Below the pieces are notes generated by a model. The model had not been told where the DNA came from and searched no databases. It saw only the letters and a program-made list of their open reading frames with translations. This document shows, piece after piece, positions 44,182 through 52,847 of a stretch of 56,420 nt of DNA. The translations under genes and the position numbers were made by a program. Within the stretch, counting starts at the first letter, position 1; the number at the start of each line of letters is the position of its first letter. Source of the DNA: Myxococcota bacterium (GTDB taxonomy: Bacteria > Myxococcota_A > UBA796); contig JAQXDW010000012.1 in assembly GCA_029251165.1 (NCBI GenBank), positions 1-56,420 of the forward strand, in the 5' to 3' direction.

Positions 44182-44894
44182 GCGGGGGATGCCCCGCGCT
44201 CCGGAGCGTCATCGAGCGCCTGCTGGATGGCGACGGTGTAGCAGGAGTGCATGCCGTCGAGGTGGCGGTAGACCGTCTGAACGACCTGCTGGACACGCCC
44301 CACATCTCGCTCAGACCAGTCGACGCCAGCGAGCGGATCGTCGAGGTCGTGGAGGGTGTGGCTGGCCTCCGCGTGGTCGTGGACGGCACCGAGGTAGCGC
44401 AGCTGATGGTACTGACCGGCGGCGCGGATGACCGGGCGCATGCAGCTCATGAAGGCCTCAAAGGCATCCTCGCAGGCCTCCAGGATGGCCAGCCGGATGA
44501 CGGGGTCGGTGTGGGCTCGCAGCAGGTGGTGCACCACCCAGGCACACGCTCGGACCGGCGCCGTGGCGGCCCCCCACTGCCGCAGCAGGGCCGCTCCGAC
44601 CGAAGGGGCACCGATGCCCTGAGCAGCGAGGACCTCCAGATCGGAGACAAACCACCGCCAGTGCTCCGCATCCTCCTCGGCGTGCTGCCGCAAGACCGCA
44701 TCGAGCGGATGGCTCCCCGCCGTCTGCCGGATCAAGGCCATGGCGTCGCCGAAGGCCAGCACCCAGAACGACATCGTCGGGACCACCGCGAGCTTGGCGG
44801 TGACGGGAATGTCAGGATCCGCGAGCATCGCCACGGAGGAATTGGCCGCCAGGAGTCGCTGGCCATCTCTGAAGGTCGACATCAACGGGTGCAT
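44175..44894 (-). CDS. Heme-oxygenase-fold-like (putative di-iron) protein
   Basis: ATG 44894 has a consensus AGGAGG upstream. The 239-residue, all-helical protein carries HAEEDAEHWRWF (about 72-83), EACEDAFEAFM (about 139-149) and AVHDHAEASHTLH (about 169-181). This spacing of Glu and His residues is typical of heme-oxygenase-like di-iron or iron-containing redox proteins (the TENA/PqqC-like superfamily). Such enzymes oxidise amines or fatty acids, or cut C-C bonds with O2. No signal peptide is present. It is the second gene of a two-gene unit with 51 bp between the genes. The fold call is moderate and the reaction is unknown. Confidence 0.75.
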   Translation of the reverse strand: MHPLMSTFRDGQRLLAANSSVAMLADPDIPVTAKLAVVPTMSFWVLAFGDAMALIRQTAGSHPLDAVLRQHAEEDAEHWRWFVSDLEVLAAQGIGAPSVGAALLRQWGAATAPVRACAWVVHHLLRAHTDPVIRLAILEACEDAFEAFMSCMRPVIRAAGQYHQLRYLGAVHDHAEASHTLHDLDDPLAGVDWSERDVGRVQQVVQTVYRHLDGMHSCYTVAIQQALDDAPERGASPAD

Positions 44895-44945
44895 ACAGCC
44901 TCCTATCGCTCGTGAGCGGCGCGAGCCGCTGTGCCGCGCGGCGAC

Positions 44946-45374
44946 CTATCGCCACTGCGGCGCCTCCGCCCAGGTCAAGAAGGCGGCACGGTGCGGGGCA
45001 TCCCAGATGCACTGCAGCGCCTGCATCAGATCAACCCCACCGCACCGCCAGGCGCGATCGGCGTCCCACAGGTGCAGCAGAAACCGCGCAGTGGTCAGCC
45101 CGACCATGATCGGGGGCAGGCTGGACATGCCCAGGGCCTCAGCCTCTTCAGCGAAGACGGGGTCAACGCTCTCGGACAGGTCTCGCCACAAGGTGACCGC
45201 CCAGGCATCCAGCGCCTCCGGCCGCCAGGGCGGGGTGCCGAAGTGCGCGGTCGACGGGAAGCGACCAGCGAGCACGCAGATGTCGCTCGCGCTGATCGCG
45301 ACACGCGCGGAGTCCGCCGCCGGCGCTCCCGCTACGGTCAGGCGCGGACGGGCGGGAGAGACAGGTGTGGTCAT
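44946..45374 (-). CDS. Hypothetical protein, partner of the heme-oxygenase-like protein
   Basis: I choose ATG 45374 (GGAG upstream), giving 142 residues, because the open frame upstream crosses the divergent promoter. The product is Ala/Trp-rich and mostly helical (RPEALDAWAVTLWRDLSESV, VGLTTARFLLHLWDADRAW) with no known motif. It is the first gene of the unit and lies next to the long dyad at 45429-45468. Confidence 0.7.
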   Translation of the reverse strand: MTTPVSPARPRLTVAGAPAADSARVAISASDICVLAGRFPSTAHFGTPPWRPEALDAWAVTLWRDLSESVDPVFAEEAEALGMSSLPPIMVGLTTARFLLHLWDADRAWRCGGVDLMQALQCIWDAPHRAAFLTWAEAPQWR

Positions 45375-45428
45375 GAAGACTCCAGCCCAGCAGGACGAGT
45401 GAAGCGAACGGTCCCGGGGATCGCTCCA

Positions 45429-45468
45429 GAGTGTATGTCGTGCCGGCACCGCTCGACGACATACACTC
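45429..45468. promoter_or_regulatory. Long-spaced dyad in divergent promoter
   Basis: GAGTGTATGTCGT (45429-45441) and its perfect inverse ACGACATACACTC (45456-45468) flank a 14-bp GC-rich centre. The dyad sits 54 bp before the start at 45374 and 75 bp before the start at 45544. The half-site spacing (centres 27 bp apart) suits a dimeric or tetrameric regulator that controls both units. As RNA it would also form a stem-loop. Confidence 0.6.
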
Positions 45469-45543
45469 CAGAAGCGCGGGTCGCGTGCAGCCCAGCGTCG
45501 GACGTGACGACACGGGCCACCCTGGGATGCTTGAGGGAGAGTG

Positions 45544-46185
45544 ATGGTTCTGGTTCTGCTGAGCTGCGGCTCCCCGCTCCTGTCTCGCTGTCCCAGCGGC
45601 ATGACAGCGATCGCAGGGGGCGGATACTGCATTCACCGCTACGAGGTCTGCGGCGAGATGAAGACGTTTACCCTTGAGCAGGGCGCACGCCTCCTCGACG
45701 AGCCGGAGCGCGTTGCGTTTGCTGTGGAGGCCGGGTGTACACCGATCCAGGCGACCTGGTCCCAGGCTCAGGCAGTGTGCGCGCACCTCGGCCATCGGCT
45801 GTGCTCCTCTCAGGAGTGGGAGGACGCCTGTGATGGCCATGTCGGGCCTGGCGGGGCCCAGTATCCGACCGCGACCGGTGCATACACAACGGGAGACTGT
45901 GCGTTTACAGAGCCACGCCACGCCCCGCGCGAGCCCCTCTCTCTGACCGGTGCGCACCCGGCCTGCACCACCCCTACGGGGATCGCAGATCTCGCGGGGA
46001 ACCTCTGGGAGTGGACCGATCCGGGCATGCAGGATGCAAGCGGCGCACCGCTCGTCGACAAGCGCGGCGGTGCACACTACGGGCGCGACCCCGTGGGCTG
46101 CGCCTACCGCTCAGTGGGATCCCATGCGCCGAGCTTCTATGCCTCGACAGGCTTTCGCTGCTGCGCCAGCCTCAGCACATGGTGA
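45544..46185 (+). CDS. Formylglycine-generating-enzyme-like (SUMF1 fold) lipoprotein
   Basis: ATG 45544 follows AGGGAGA. The leader MVLVLLSC is very short but has a lipobox-like LLSC. The domain matches the SUMF1/FGE-sulfatase family: MTAIAGGGYCIHRYEV, W-QAQAVCAHLGHRLCSSQEWEDAC, GIADLAGNLWEWTD, RGGAHYG and the ending FYASTGFRCC. Besides formylglycine formation on sulfatases, such domains serve in ergothioneine-type chemistry or as binding modules. At 213 residues it is short for a true FGE, so a lectin-like or scaffold use outside the cell is more likely. No sulfatase gene is in the window. Confidence 0.85.
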   Translation: MVLVLLSCGSPLLSRCPSGMTAIAGGGYCIHRYEVCGEMKTFTLEQGARLLDEPERVAFAVEAGCTPIQATWSQAQAVCAHLGHRLCSSQEWEDACDGHVGPGGAQYPTATGAYTTGDCAFTEPRHAPREPLSLTGAHPACTTPTGIADLAGNLWEWTDPGMQDASGAPLVDKRGGAHYGRDPVGCAYRSVGSHAPSFYASTGFRCCASLSTW

Positions 46186-46260
46186 GCGTCGGCTCGGGTG
46201 GTTGAGATTGTGTCTCCGAGGTCCGCTTCCTAAGCTTACGAATCACATCATGGAGCGCGA

Positions 46261-47073
46261 ATGCACCCACGCCACACGCCGCTGCTGGTCCTCCTCACGC
46301 TGCTCTCTGCATGCACCCAGAGCGCCGACGAAGACATCGGTCATTCACCCGAGACTGAGCGCGAAGACTCGGGAGAAGATCGCACCGAAGACACCAGCGC
46401 CGAAGACACCAGCACTCCCCCAGCCCCCACCTACGACTGCGGCGACACCGCTCGCTACACGCCGTCTCCCATCGGCCGCTGGAGGGTGTGTGTCGCGCTG
46501 GATCTGCAAGACACCGACCCCTCGCTGAGCGCTGAGGCGAGTGCCTTGCTGGAGCGGGATCTTCAGCACATCGAGGGGCTCTTGGATGCGTCCATTGTTC
46601 TGCGGCTTCAGGACGTGCACCTCTGGCTGGAGCGTGACATCGCGGCGTTCCCAGGCGGCGTCTACCACCCCTCCGCGAGCTGGCTCGCCGCCAACGGATA
46701 CCCCGAGTACTGGGCTGAAGGCATCCTGCTGGGCAATGCCGCCAACTATCTGAGCTGGACCAGTGTTCAGCCGGCGATGGTCCTCCACGAGCTCACGCAT
46801 GCATGGCACCATCAGATCTTGGGGCTTGACCAGGACGAGATTCAGGCGGCCTACGACGCCGCGATGGCGAGCGGCATCTACGACGCGGTGGCCTATGCCG
46901 GGGGCGGCACCCTGGAGGCCTATGCCACCACCAACGAGAACGAGTACTTCGCCGAGCTCACGGAGGCCTACTTCTGGGAGAACGACTTCTACCCCTTCAA
47001 CCAGTCCGAGCTCGCCGCCTTTGACCCGCTGGGCCATCAGGCCATCGAGAATGCCTGGCAGCCCGTCGACTGA
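46261..47073 (+). CDS. HExxH metallopeptidase-like lipoprotein
   Basis: This 270-residue protein has a lipobox LLSAC and an acidic Thr/Ser linker (EDTSAEDTSTPP). The zinc motif HELTH lies at 176-180 in VLHELTHAWHH. A second motif, NENEYFAELTEAYFWENDFYPFN, contains EYFAE at 228-232, whose glutamate is the likely third zinc ligand. This pair of motifs is that of gluzincin-type peptidases related to the anthrax lethal factor C-terminal fold (ATLF/M34-like). The lipid anchor puts it outside. It follows the SUMF1-like gene on the same strand by 75 bp and may be co-transcribed. Confidence 0.85.
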   Translation: MHPRHTPLLVLLTLLSACTQSADEDIGHSPETEREDSGEDRTEDTSAEDTSTPPAPTYDCGDTARYTPSPIGRWRVCVALDLQDTDPSLSAEASALLERDLQHIEGLLDASIVLRLQDVHLWLERDIAAFPGGVYHPSASWLAANGYPEYWAEGILLGNAANYLSWTSVQPAMVLHELTHAWHHQILGLDQDEIQAAYDAAMASGIYDAVAYAGGGTLEAYATTNENEYFAELTEAYFWENDFYPFNQSELAAFDPLGHQAIENAWQPVD

Positions 47074-47146
47074 GCGCCCGCTCCGCGCCCCGTGTCAGCG
47101 TGCCGGACCGCGAGTCGATGCGGCACACCAAGGCTCCCGGTGCGGC

Positions 47147-47734
47147 TCACTGTCGCCAGGGCACCGGAGCAACCGAGCCGAACACCACGGCCAGATCGAT
47201 CCCCAGGATGCCCTCGAATTGTCCCGCTGGTGGTGCGCCGCGCTGGCTGATGATCACCGGAACGATGACGTGGGCAGAGGGGCCCATCTCGACAGCGAGC
47301 ATGGGACCGAGCTGGACCCCCACCGCAGCCCGGGGCCGCAGCCAGAACCCGAGCTCCCCGTAGCTGCGTCCAGCGAGGCGGTGCTCATAGAACCCCAGCC
47401 CGCCGAGCATGTGTGCGGTGGTGTAGACCGTCCGCCCTCCCCACTGTCCGCCCGGCCCCGCGCCGACCCCGGCGTAGGTGGTCTCTTCTGGCGAGCGGCA
47501 CGCCAGGAGACCTGCCACGAGGCGACTGTGGCTGGGTCGGGAGCCGGTGGGATCCGATGAGTCCGCTTGCAGCAGGGACACGTCAACCCCGCCACACTGC
47601 AGCCCCAGCGGCCCCGGATCTCCGGAGACAAAGTCTGGTGCGGCGGTCTGCACTCCGAGGCTGCCCACCACGGCAACGCCGCCCCGCTGAGCGGCCAGCA
47701 CGACACCCGACAACATCATCCAGATCAGTCCCAC
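47147..47734 (-). CDS. Secreted or outer-membrane beta-rich protein (195 aa)
   Basis: GTG 47734 has GGAG upstream; ATG 47719 is an alternative. A signal peptide (LIWMMLSGVVLAAQ) precedes a Gly/Val-rich beta protein with alternating hydrophobic strands (GELGFWLRPRAAVGVQLGPMLAVEMG, AHVIVPVII). This pattern resembles small outer-membrane barrels, though the strand count is uncertain. No family is recognised. Confidence 0.65.
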   Translation of the reverse strand: MGLIWMMLSGVVLAAQRGGVAVVGSLGVQTAAPDFVSGDPGPLGLQCGGVDVSLLQADSSDPTGSRPSHSRLVAGLLACRSPEETTYAGVGAGPGGQWGGRTVYTTAHMLGGLGFYEHRLAGRSYGELGFWLRPRAAVGVQLGPMLAVEMGPSAHVIVPVIISQRGAPPAGQFEGILGIDLAVVFGSVAPVPWRQ

Positions 47735-48156
47735 GTGGTCAACTCCAGGCAGCAGCAGACGGCTTGCCTGCCGATGTATTCACCAGACCAAGAGACGCTG
47801 CAACGAAATCTCGATCGCCGTCGGCACCAGACCCCAGAACATTGTGTACAGGCGTACTTTCACGAGTCGACTTCTCAGGCCGGATAGAGCCAGCCATGCC
47901 CAGCACCGCGCGCGTCAAGCAGTGGTGACAGGCCGCCGCAGCCACCGCATGCGGCGATGGGCATCGCGACCGCACTTGCCCTGCGCGCTGACGGTCTTCC
48001 GCTCCCAACGTCTTCCGCTCCCAACAAGGGACCGCTGGGGCAGCAGGACGTCAGGGGGCAATGGCTCCCTTCCAGGCCCAACGTCCGCAGCCAGAGTCGC
48101 CCACACACGGGAACGGATGGTTGAAGATCTCAAGCCATCGTCCTACCATATGAAGA
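47735..48156. other. Divergent gap with tandem duplication
   Basis: This 422-bp gap precedes divergent genes and should hold their promoters. It contains the 16-bp duplication at 47994-48025. No gene is convincing. Confidence 0.45.
47994..48025. repeat. 16-bp perfect tandem duplication
   Basis: GTCTTCCGCTCCCAAC occurs twice head to tail (47994-48009 and 48010-48025). Its first 14 bases also occur at 3758-3771. Confidence 0.9.
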
Positions 48157-48549
48157 ATGCACATTCCCCTTCCGGTGCTGCTGGTGCTCGTCGTCGTCGG
48201 CATGGGCCTGATTGTGGGACTCACTCACCTGCTGGGCGGCTCGGTCGGCGCCACGCTCACCGAGGCCGCCATCCGTGCCCAGCTGGCCCACGACCTGCCC
48301 GGCCGCACAGCGACCGACATCGGGCTGTCATCGGATCGACGCTCCGCCCTGGTCGCGCTTGCGGACGGCACGGTCGCGGTGGTGTTTGTCCTCGGGGATG
48401 CGCTGGTGAGCCGTCGACTCCCCGCTCGACCCCTGCTCACCGAGACTGCTGCGGGACTCCGCCTGCGGCTGCGCGATCCAGGCTGTCCGCGCATCACCCT
48501 TGCCCTGCCCGTCAGCGCCCATCAGCGCTGGCTGTCGCGGCTACAGTAG
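48157..48549 (+). CDS. Membrane-anchored hypothetical protein upstream of sterol desaturase
   Basis: This 130-residue protein has one N-terminal membrane helix (LPVLLVLVVVGMGLIVGL) and a soluble domain of about 100 residues (RSALVALADGTVAVVFVLGD). It ends 9 bp before the desaturase start, so the two are an operon. The soluble part may face the cytoplasm or periplasm. Family unknown; a helper of the hydroxylase is possible from position only. Confidence 0.72.
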   Translation: MHIPLPVLLVLVVVGMGLIVGLTHLLGGSVGATLTEAAIRAQLAHDLPGRTATDIGLSSDRRSALVALADGTVAVVFVLGDALVSRRLPARPLLTETAAGLRLRLRDPGCPRITLALPVSAHQRWLSRLQ

Positions 48550-48558
48550 GAATCCGCA

Positions 48559-49506
48559 GTGGAGATCCCAGCGCTGCCGGATGTGGTCAACCTCGCCGTC
48601 CCCGGCTTCATCGTCGCCATGCTGCTCGAGCTCATCGTCGGCAAGCTCACGGGCCGCGCAAAATACGAGACCCGAGACACCCTGACCAGCCTGCTGATGG
48701 GTGCGGGCAACCTGGCTGAAGGCATCGTGCTCGGGGGGCTCGGCTTTGCGGTCCTCAGCGCCGCCCACACCCTCGCTCCATTCCCCATCGCTGAGCGGTC
48801 GTGGGGCTGGGCGCCGTGGGTGTTCGTGCTGTGCTTCATCATCGATGATCTTCGGTACTACTGGTTCCATCGAATGTCACACGAGGTCCGGTGGCTCTGG
48901 TCCAGCCACGTCACCCACCACTCCTCGCAGCACTACAACCTCTCGACCGCGCTCCGACAGACCTGGAGCGCCACCATCGCCCTGGGCTTCCTGTTCAGGC
49001 TTCCGCTGGTGATGCTGGGGTTTCATCCGGTGATGCTCGCCTTCATCGGTGGCTTCAACCTCATCTACCAGTTCTGGATTCACACCGAGGCCATTCGTCG
49101 GCTGCCAGCTCCCCTTGAGGCGGTGCTCAACACCCCCTCTCACCACCGGGTCCACCACGCCACCAATCCCCGCTACCTCGACGCAAACTACGCCGGGACC
49201 TTGATCCTCTGGGATCGCATCTTTGGGACGTTCGTGCCCGAGCTGGAGGAAGCGGATCCCCCGCAGTACGGGCTGGTGAAGAACCTGGGGACATTTGCGG
49301 TGCTGCGGGTCGCCTTCCATGAGTGGATCGCCATGCTCACCGATGCCACGGCAGCCGGCCTTCCCCTCCGCGCACGGCTGGGCTATCTGCTCGGCCCGCC
49401 CGGCTGGAGCCACGATGGAAGCCGAAAGACCTCTCATCAGCTCAAGGCGGACTACCTGACTCGACACCCCGATCAGGCTGGCCGTCCAGGCCTCAAGCGA
49501 GCCTGA
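48559..49506 (+). CDS. Sterol desaturase / fatty acid hydroxylase family protein
   Basis: GTG 48559 follows AGGAAT at good spacing. The 315-residue protein has several membrane helices and the di-iron histidine boxes HRMSH, HVTHHSSQHYN and HHRVHH, in the order and spacing of the bacterial branch related to alkylglycerol monooxygenase. NPRYLDANYAGTLILWDRIFGTF is another hallmark of that branch. It would hydroxylate a lipid at the membrane using O2. It differs in its boxes from the protein at 16260-17108, so the two probably act on different substrates. Confidence 0.92.
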   Translation: MEIPALPDVVNLAVPGFIVAMLLELIVGKLTGRAKYETRDTLTSLLMGAGNLAEGIVLGGLGFAVLSAAHTLAPFPIAERSWGWAPWVFVLCFIIDDLRYYWFHRMSHEVRWLWSSHVTHHSSQHYNLSTALRQTWSATIALGFLFRLPLVMLGFHPVMLAFIGGFNLIYQFWIHTEAIRRLPAPLEAVLNTPSHHRVHHATNPRYLDANYAGTLILWDRIFGTFVPELEEADPPQYGLVKNLGTFAVLRVAFHEWIAMLTDATAAGLPLRARLGYLLGPPGWSHDGSRKTSHQLKADYLTRHPDQAGRPGLKRA

Positions 49507-49540
49507 CAGCAGCCCGTGAATGGCTCACGCTCATCCTTCA

Positions 49541-49574
49541 GGTGGGCTCAGGACACCGGTGGGTTCAGGACACC
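49541..49574. repeat. 17-bp tandem duplication, one mismatch
   Basis: GGTGGGCTCAGGACACC (49541-49557) is followed directly by GGTGGGTTCAGGACACC (49558-49574). The second copy overlaps the stop codon of the minus-strand kinase. Confidence 0.88.
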
Positions 49575-51166
49575 AGTTGCAGCATCCGTGCAACCTGCTG
49601 GAGGAGCTCCGACGGAGAGAACGGCTTGGGAATGAAGGCCGCGAAGGGGTCGTCGCAGACGCCGCGCTGCCCCATCTCCCCGTGGGTACTCATCAGCAGC
49701 ACCGGCAGCGTCTCGTACGTGCCTCGAAGCTCCCGGAGCACGTCCAGTCCGTTCATGGAGGGAATCATGATGTCCATCAGCACAAGGTCTGGGAGGGGCT
49801 GAGCACACTCCAGGTGCTTCCAGGCCTGGGCACCGTCTTCTTCCTCAGCCACGGTGATGTTCATGTGCTCCAGCAGCGCGCGCAGCGAGCCCCGAAGGTA
49901 AGGAGAGTTGTCCACGAGCAGCACATGAGCGCTCGCTGGAAGGCTGACGGGCAGCTCCGCAGGCTTCTGTGCTGCCTGCTCATGCTGCGAGAGCGGCAGG
50001 ACCACCTGAAAAGAGGTCCCGACCTCAGGGGTACTCTGCACAGAGACGCCGCCCCCGTGGTTCCAGATGATGCCAAGGGCAGAGGCCAGGCCGAGGCCGT
50101 GCCCCGTGGACTTGGTCGTGAAGTACGGCTCAAAGATGTGGCGGCGGACATCCGAGGGCATGCCGCAGCCGTTGTCCTGGACCTCCAGCAGGTTCCAGCG
50201 TCCCGGACCAGCCGGCCCAGAGAACTGAAAGGCCTCCAGCGTCGTGTCGTCCAGGACCACCTGCCTCAGCGTGACACGGACGCTTCCAGCGTTCTTCGGG
50301 AGCGCCTCCATGGCATTGGTCAGGAAATTCATGACCACCTGCTTGTACTGGCCCGCGTCGACCTCGGCGAGCATATCGTCACCTGACATCTCAAGCTGAA
50401 GCTCACCAAACTGAAGGAGCGTCTGCTGAAAGATCTGCACGACGTCGCGAGTCAGCACCGCCAGATCAAGCGTTTCCACCATCCGAAGGTTCATCCCAGC
50501 ATAAGAGAGAAGCTTCCGATTGAGGAGGGTGGCTTGCTCCGACGCAGAGTAGATGTCAGCGCTGAGCGAGCGGACCTCGTCCTCTGTGGATATCTCCTGA
50601 ATCAGCTCATTGTTGGTTATAATTGCGGTAAGCAAGTTGTTGTAGTCGTGCGCAATTCCCGCTGCAATCAGCTCAATACCGTCTCGTCGCGATGCCAACT
50701 GGAGCGTCTTGGCCGCCTTTCGGGCCGCTGTGGTCTCACACATAATCACCAACACAGACTCGACAGAACCATCCAGGGCAAAGAGTGGAATCAGGCTCAT
50801 TCGGAACCAGATCTGACCGGACTGAGTTCCCCAGTCTTCTGCGGCGCGTCCCATCTCAATGGTGAATTCATCGGTGTGAACCGTCTCACCGCGGTAGGCG
50901 CGCTCGTAGATGGGCTTGAGACCAGTATCTATCGAGAATTTATCTTTCAAGATATTAAACTTTCCAACCGCAACATCAGCAGAGGGTAGAGAGGTCACCT
51001 TCACCATTGCCGGGTTCAAATATGTGGCAAGGCCGGTCTGGTCGTAGATCTCGACCCCAGAGGGCAGGTGCTCCATCGCCCGAAGGAGCTCGCTGTTTCT
51101 GTGTTCACTTTCCTTCAGAGACTGCTCTAAGAGCCTGACTCTCTCCAATAGTTTCTCTTTACTCAT
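49565..51166 (-). CDS. Cytoplasmic PAS hybrid histidine kinase
   Basis: This 533-residue protein has an N-terminal coiled coil (1-30), a PAS domain (about 31-150), HisKA with His173 in GIAHDYNNLL, a HATPase domain (FLTNAMEAL, DNGCGM, GHGLGLASALG) and a receiver with Asp465 in LVLMDIMIPS and Lys514. No membrane helix is present. It has the same architecture as the kinase at 4297-5835, but its PAS domain is different, so the two sense different signals. The N-terminal third is AT-richer than the rest. No response regulator gene is adjacent, so the phosphoryl target is elsewhere. A 17-bp duplication overlaps its stop. Confidence 0.93.
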   Translation of the reverse strand: MSKEKLLERVRLLEQSLKESEHRNSELLRAMEHLPSGVEIYDQTGLATYLNPAMVKVTSLPSADVAVGKFNILKDKFSIDTGLKPIYERAYRGETVHTDEFTIEMGRAAEDWGTQSGQIWFRMSLIPLFALDGSVESVLVIMCETTAARKAAKTLQLASRRDGIELIAAGIAHDYNNLLTAIITNNELIQEISTEDEVRSLSADIYSASEQATLLNRKLLSYAGMNLRMVETLDLAVLTRDVVQIFQQTLLQFGELQLEMSGDDMLAEVDAGQYKQVVMNFLTNAMEALPKNAGSVRVTLRQVVLDDTTLEAFQFSGPAGPGRWNLLEVQDNGCGMPSDVRRHIFEPYFTTKSTGHGLGLASALGIIWNHGGGVSVQSTPEVGTSFQVVLPLSQHEQAAQKPAELPVSLPASAHVLLVDNSPYLRGSLRALLEHMNITVAEEEDGAQAWKHLECAQPLPDLVLMDIMIPSMNGLDVLRELRGTYETLPVLLMSTHGEMGQRGVCDDPFAAFIPKPFSPSELLQQVARMLQLVS

Positions 51167-51715
51167 TCAATCCCACTCTTGTTCTGAGCATACGATGTCA
51201 TACCAGAGAATATTAAGACAGACTTAACACCACGCCCGTCTATATCTCTTCTTAGACAAACCAAGGCTCTTCTCTGAGACAGGATGTATTCAACGTCAGC
51301 ATGAAAGTACCTGCCACAGGTCCGCATCGGCAGCCGGCGCTCAGCGTATCGGTGCGGACCTGTTCAGCCTCCCGTGCCCCTGTACGGTGAGGTCACCGAC
51401 ATCAAACAGCGCCGTCGTCCGAGCGACGCGCCGCGCCGCACGAACCCCACACCTCATTGGTTGATGCTGACGCCCGACCCAGCGGCATCGGAGGAACCGG
51501 TGTTCCGCTGATGGCCCCCGCGACTGTCAGCCAGAGATGTCGAGCGGCAGTGAAGAGACCGATGACAGCAGAGATGGGCGGCAGGGTGACAAGAGCAGGC
51601 GCGGACTTGAGGCGCCTGCCGTGGCGTCTTTGGAGGTGACACACACCGTCCGAAGCGAAGGTGCTGCTTGAGTGCCGTGGCCATTTCCGGTACGAACACA
51701 GCTCGGAGATACCCA
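51167..51715. other. Gap between kinase and MoxR-like ATPase genes
   Basis: 549 bp between divergent genes. It is AT-rich near the kinase start (51170-51290) and GC-rich near the ATPase. No gene is convincing; promoters for both units should lie here. Confidence 0.45.
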
Positions 51716-52846
51716 ATGCCCAGCGACCTGATCCAATTCGGCTCCAAGCTCGATGCCCAGCAAATCGCCAGCACCCTGGCGTTCTTGTTCGAGTCCAACC
51801 TCAAGAACGAGCTGAAGACGGGGGAGCGCCCCACGCCCATCTGCATCTGGGGAACCCACGGCCTGGGCAAGACCCAGATGGTGCTGGAGTACGCCCGCGA
51901 GCAGAACTGGAAGATGGCCTACTGTGCGCCGGCGCAGTTTGAGGAGATGGGAGACCTCCACGGCCTCCCCACCAAGATGGATCCCGACCCGACCCGGTTT
52001 GGCGATGAGTACACCATGTACCTGCCGCCGGACTGGGTCCCGACCGAAGAGGGTCCAGGCATCTTGCTTCTGGACGACTTCAACCGGGCTGACGACCGCA
52101 TTCTCCGCGGCCTGATGCAGCTCCTCCAGAACTTCGAGATGTTCTCCTGGTCGCTGCCTCCGAAGTGGCAGATCGTGTGCACCGCCAACCCAGAGGGCGG
52201 CGACTACTCGGTCACCCCCATGGACGATGCGATGCTCACCCGCCTGCTGCACCTGACCATGGTCTTTGACGTCAAGGCGTGGGCCTCGTGGGCCGTGCAG
52301 AACGACATCGATCCGCGTGGTGTGGCGTTCGTGCTGACCTATCCAGAGGTCATCACCGGCAAGCGGAGCACACCGCGCTCCATCACCCAGTTCTTCCAGC
52401 AGCTCCGCCACATCCCCGATCTCCAAGCCAACCTCGACCGGGTCCTCATCCTGGCCAACTCCTCGCTCGACGAGGTGACGGTCTCGACCTTCCTCTCCTT
52501 CATCAACGACAACCTCTCCACCCTCATCCACCCCGAGGAGATCCTGAGCGCGACGGACTTCTCGGAGATCAAGAAGCGAATCGAGGCGCTGAGCAAGGGC
52601 ACACACGGGGCCCGCCGGATCGATCGGCTGGCGACCATCTGCACCCGGCTGTACCTGCACATGGCCCAGCCTCAGTACACCCCCGCTGAGCTCGAAGCCC
52701 GCAACCTGGTGTTGTTCCTGCTGCTGGACGTCCTGCCCAACGATCTGCGCTTCAGCCTGCATCGGGATCTGGTGGCCCTGGGCCCCACGGTCATCGAGAT
52801 GCTGAAGGATCCCAAGCTCTCCAGGCTGATCCTGGCGGGGATGTAG
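51716..52846 (+). CDS. MoxR-like AAA+ ATPase
   Basis: I choose ATG 51716, which follows GGAGATA and begins MPSDLIQFGS, over an upstream in-frame start. The 376-residue product has a Walker A motif GTHGLGKT (46-53), Walker B ILLLDDFNRA (about 116-125), a sensor-type CTANPEGG and a small helical lid. This matches MoxR-type AAA+ proteins, which act as chaperones that remodel complexes or load metals. It is followed after one base by a vWA protein gene, the classic MoxR partner. It is cytoplasmic. Confidence 0.9.
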   Translation: MPSDLIQFGSKLDAQQIASTLAFLFESNLKNELKTGERPTPICIWGTHGLGKTQMVLEYAREQNWKMAYCAPAQFEEMGDLHGLPTKMDPDPTRFGDEYTMYLPPDWVPTEEGPGILLLDDFNRADDRILRGLMQLLQNFEMFSWSLPPKWQIVCTANPEGGDYSVTPMDDAMLTRLLHLTMVFDVKAWASWAVQNDIDPRGVAFVLTYPEVITGKRSTPRSITQFFQQLRHIPDLQANLDRVLILANSSLDEVTVSTFLSFINDNLSTLIHPEEILSATDFSEIKKRIEALSKGTHGARRIDRLATICTRLYLHMAQPQYTPAELEARNLVLFLLLDVLPNDLRFSLHRDLVALGPTVIEMLKDPKLSRLILAGM

Positions 52847-52847
52847 C

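Noticed and set aside
16260..49506. Sterol biosynthesis cluster
   Set aside because: Two sterol desaturase-family genes exist, but they are more than 30 kb apart, differ in their histidine boxes, and no cyclase, epoxidase or demethylase gene is near either one.
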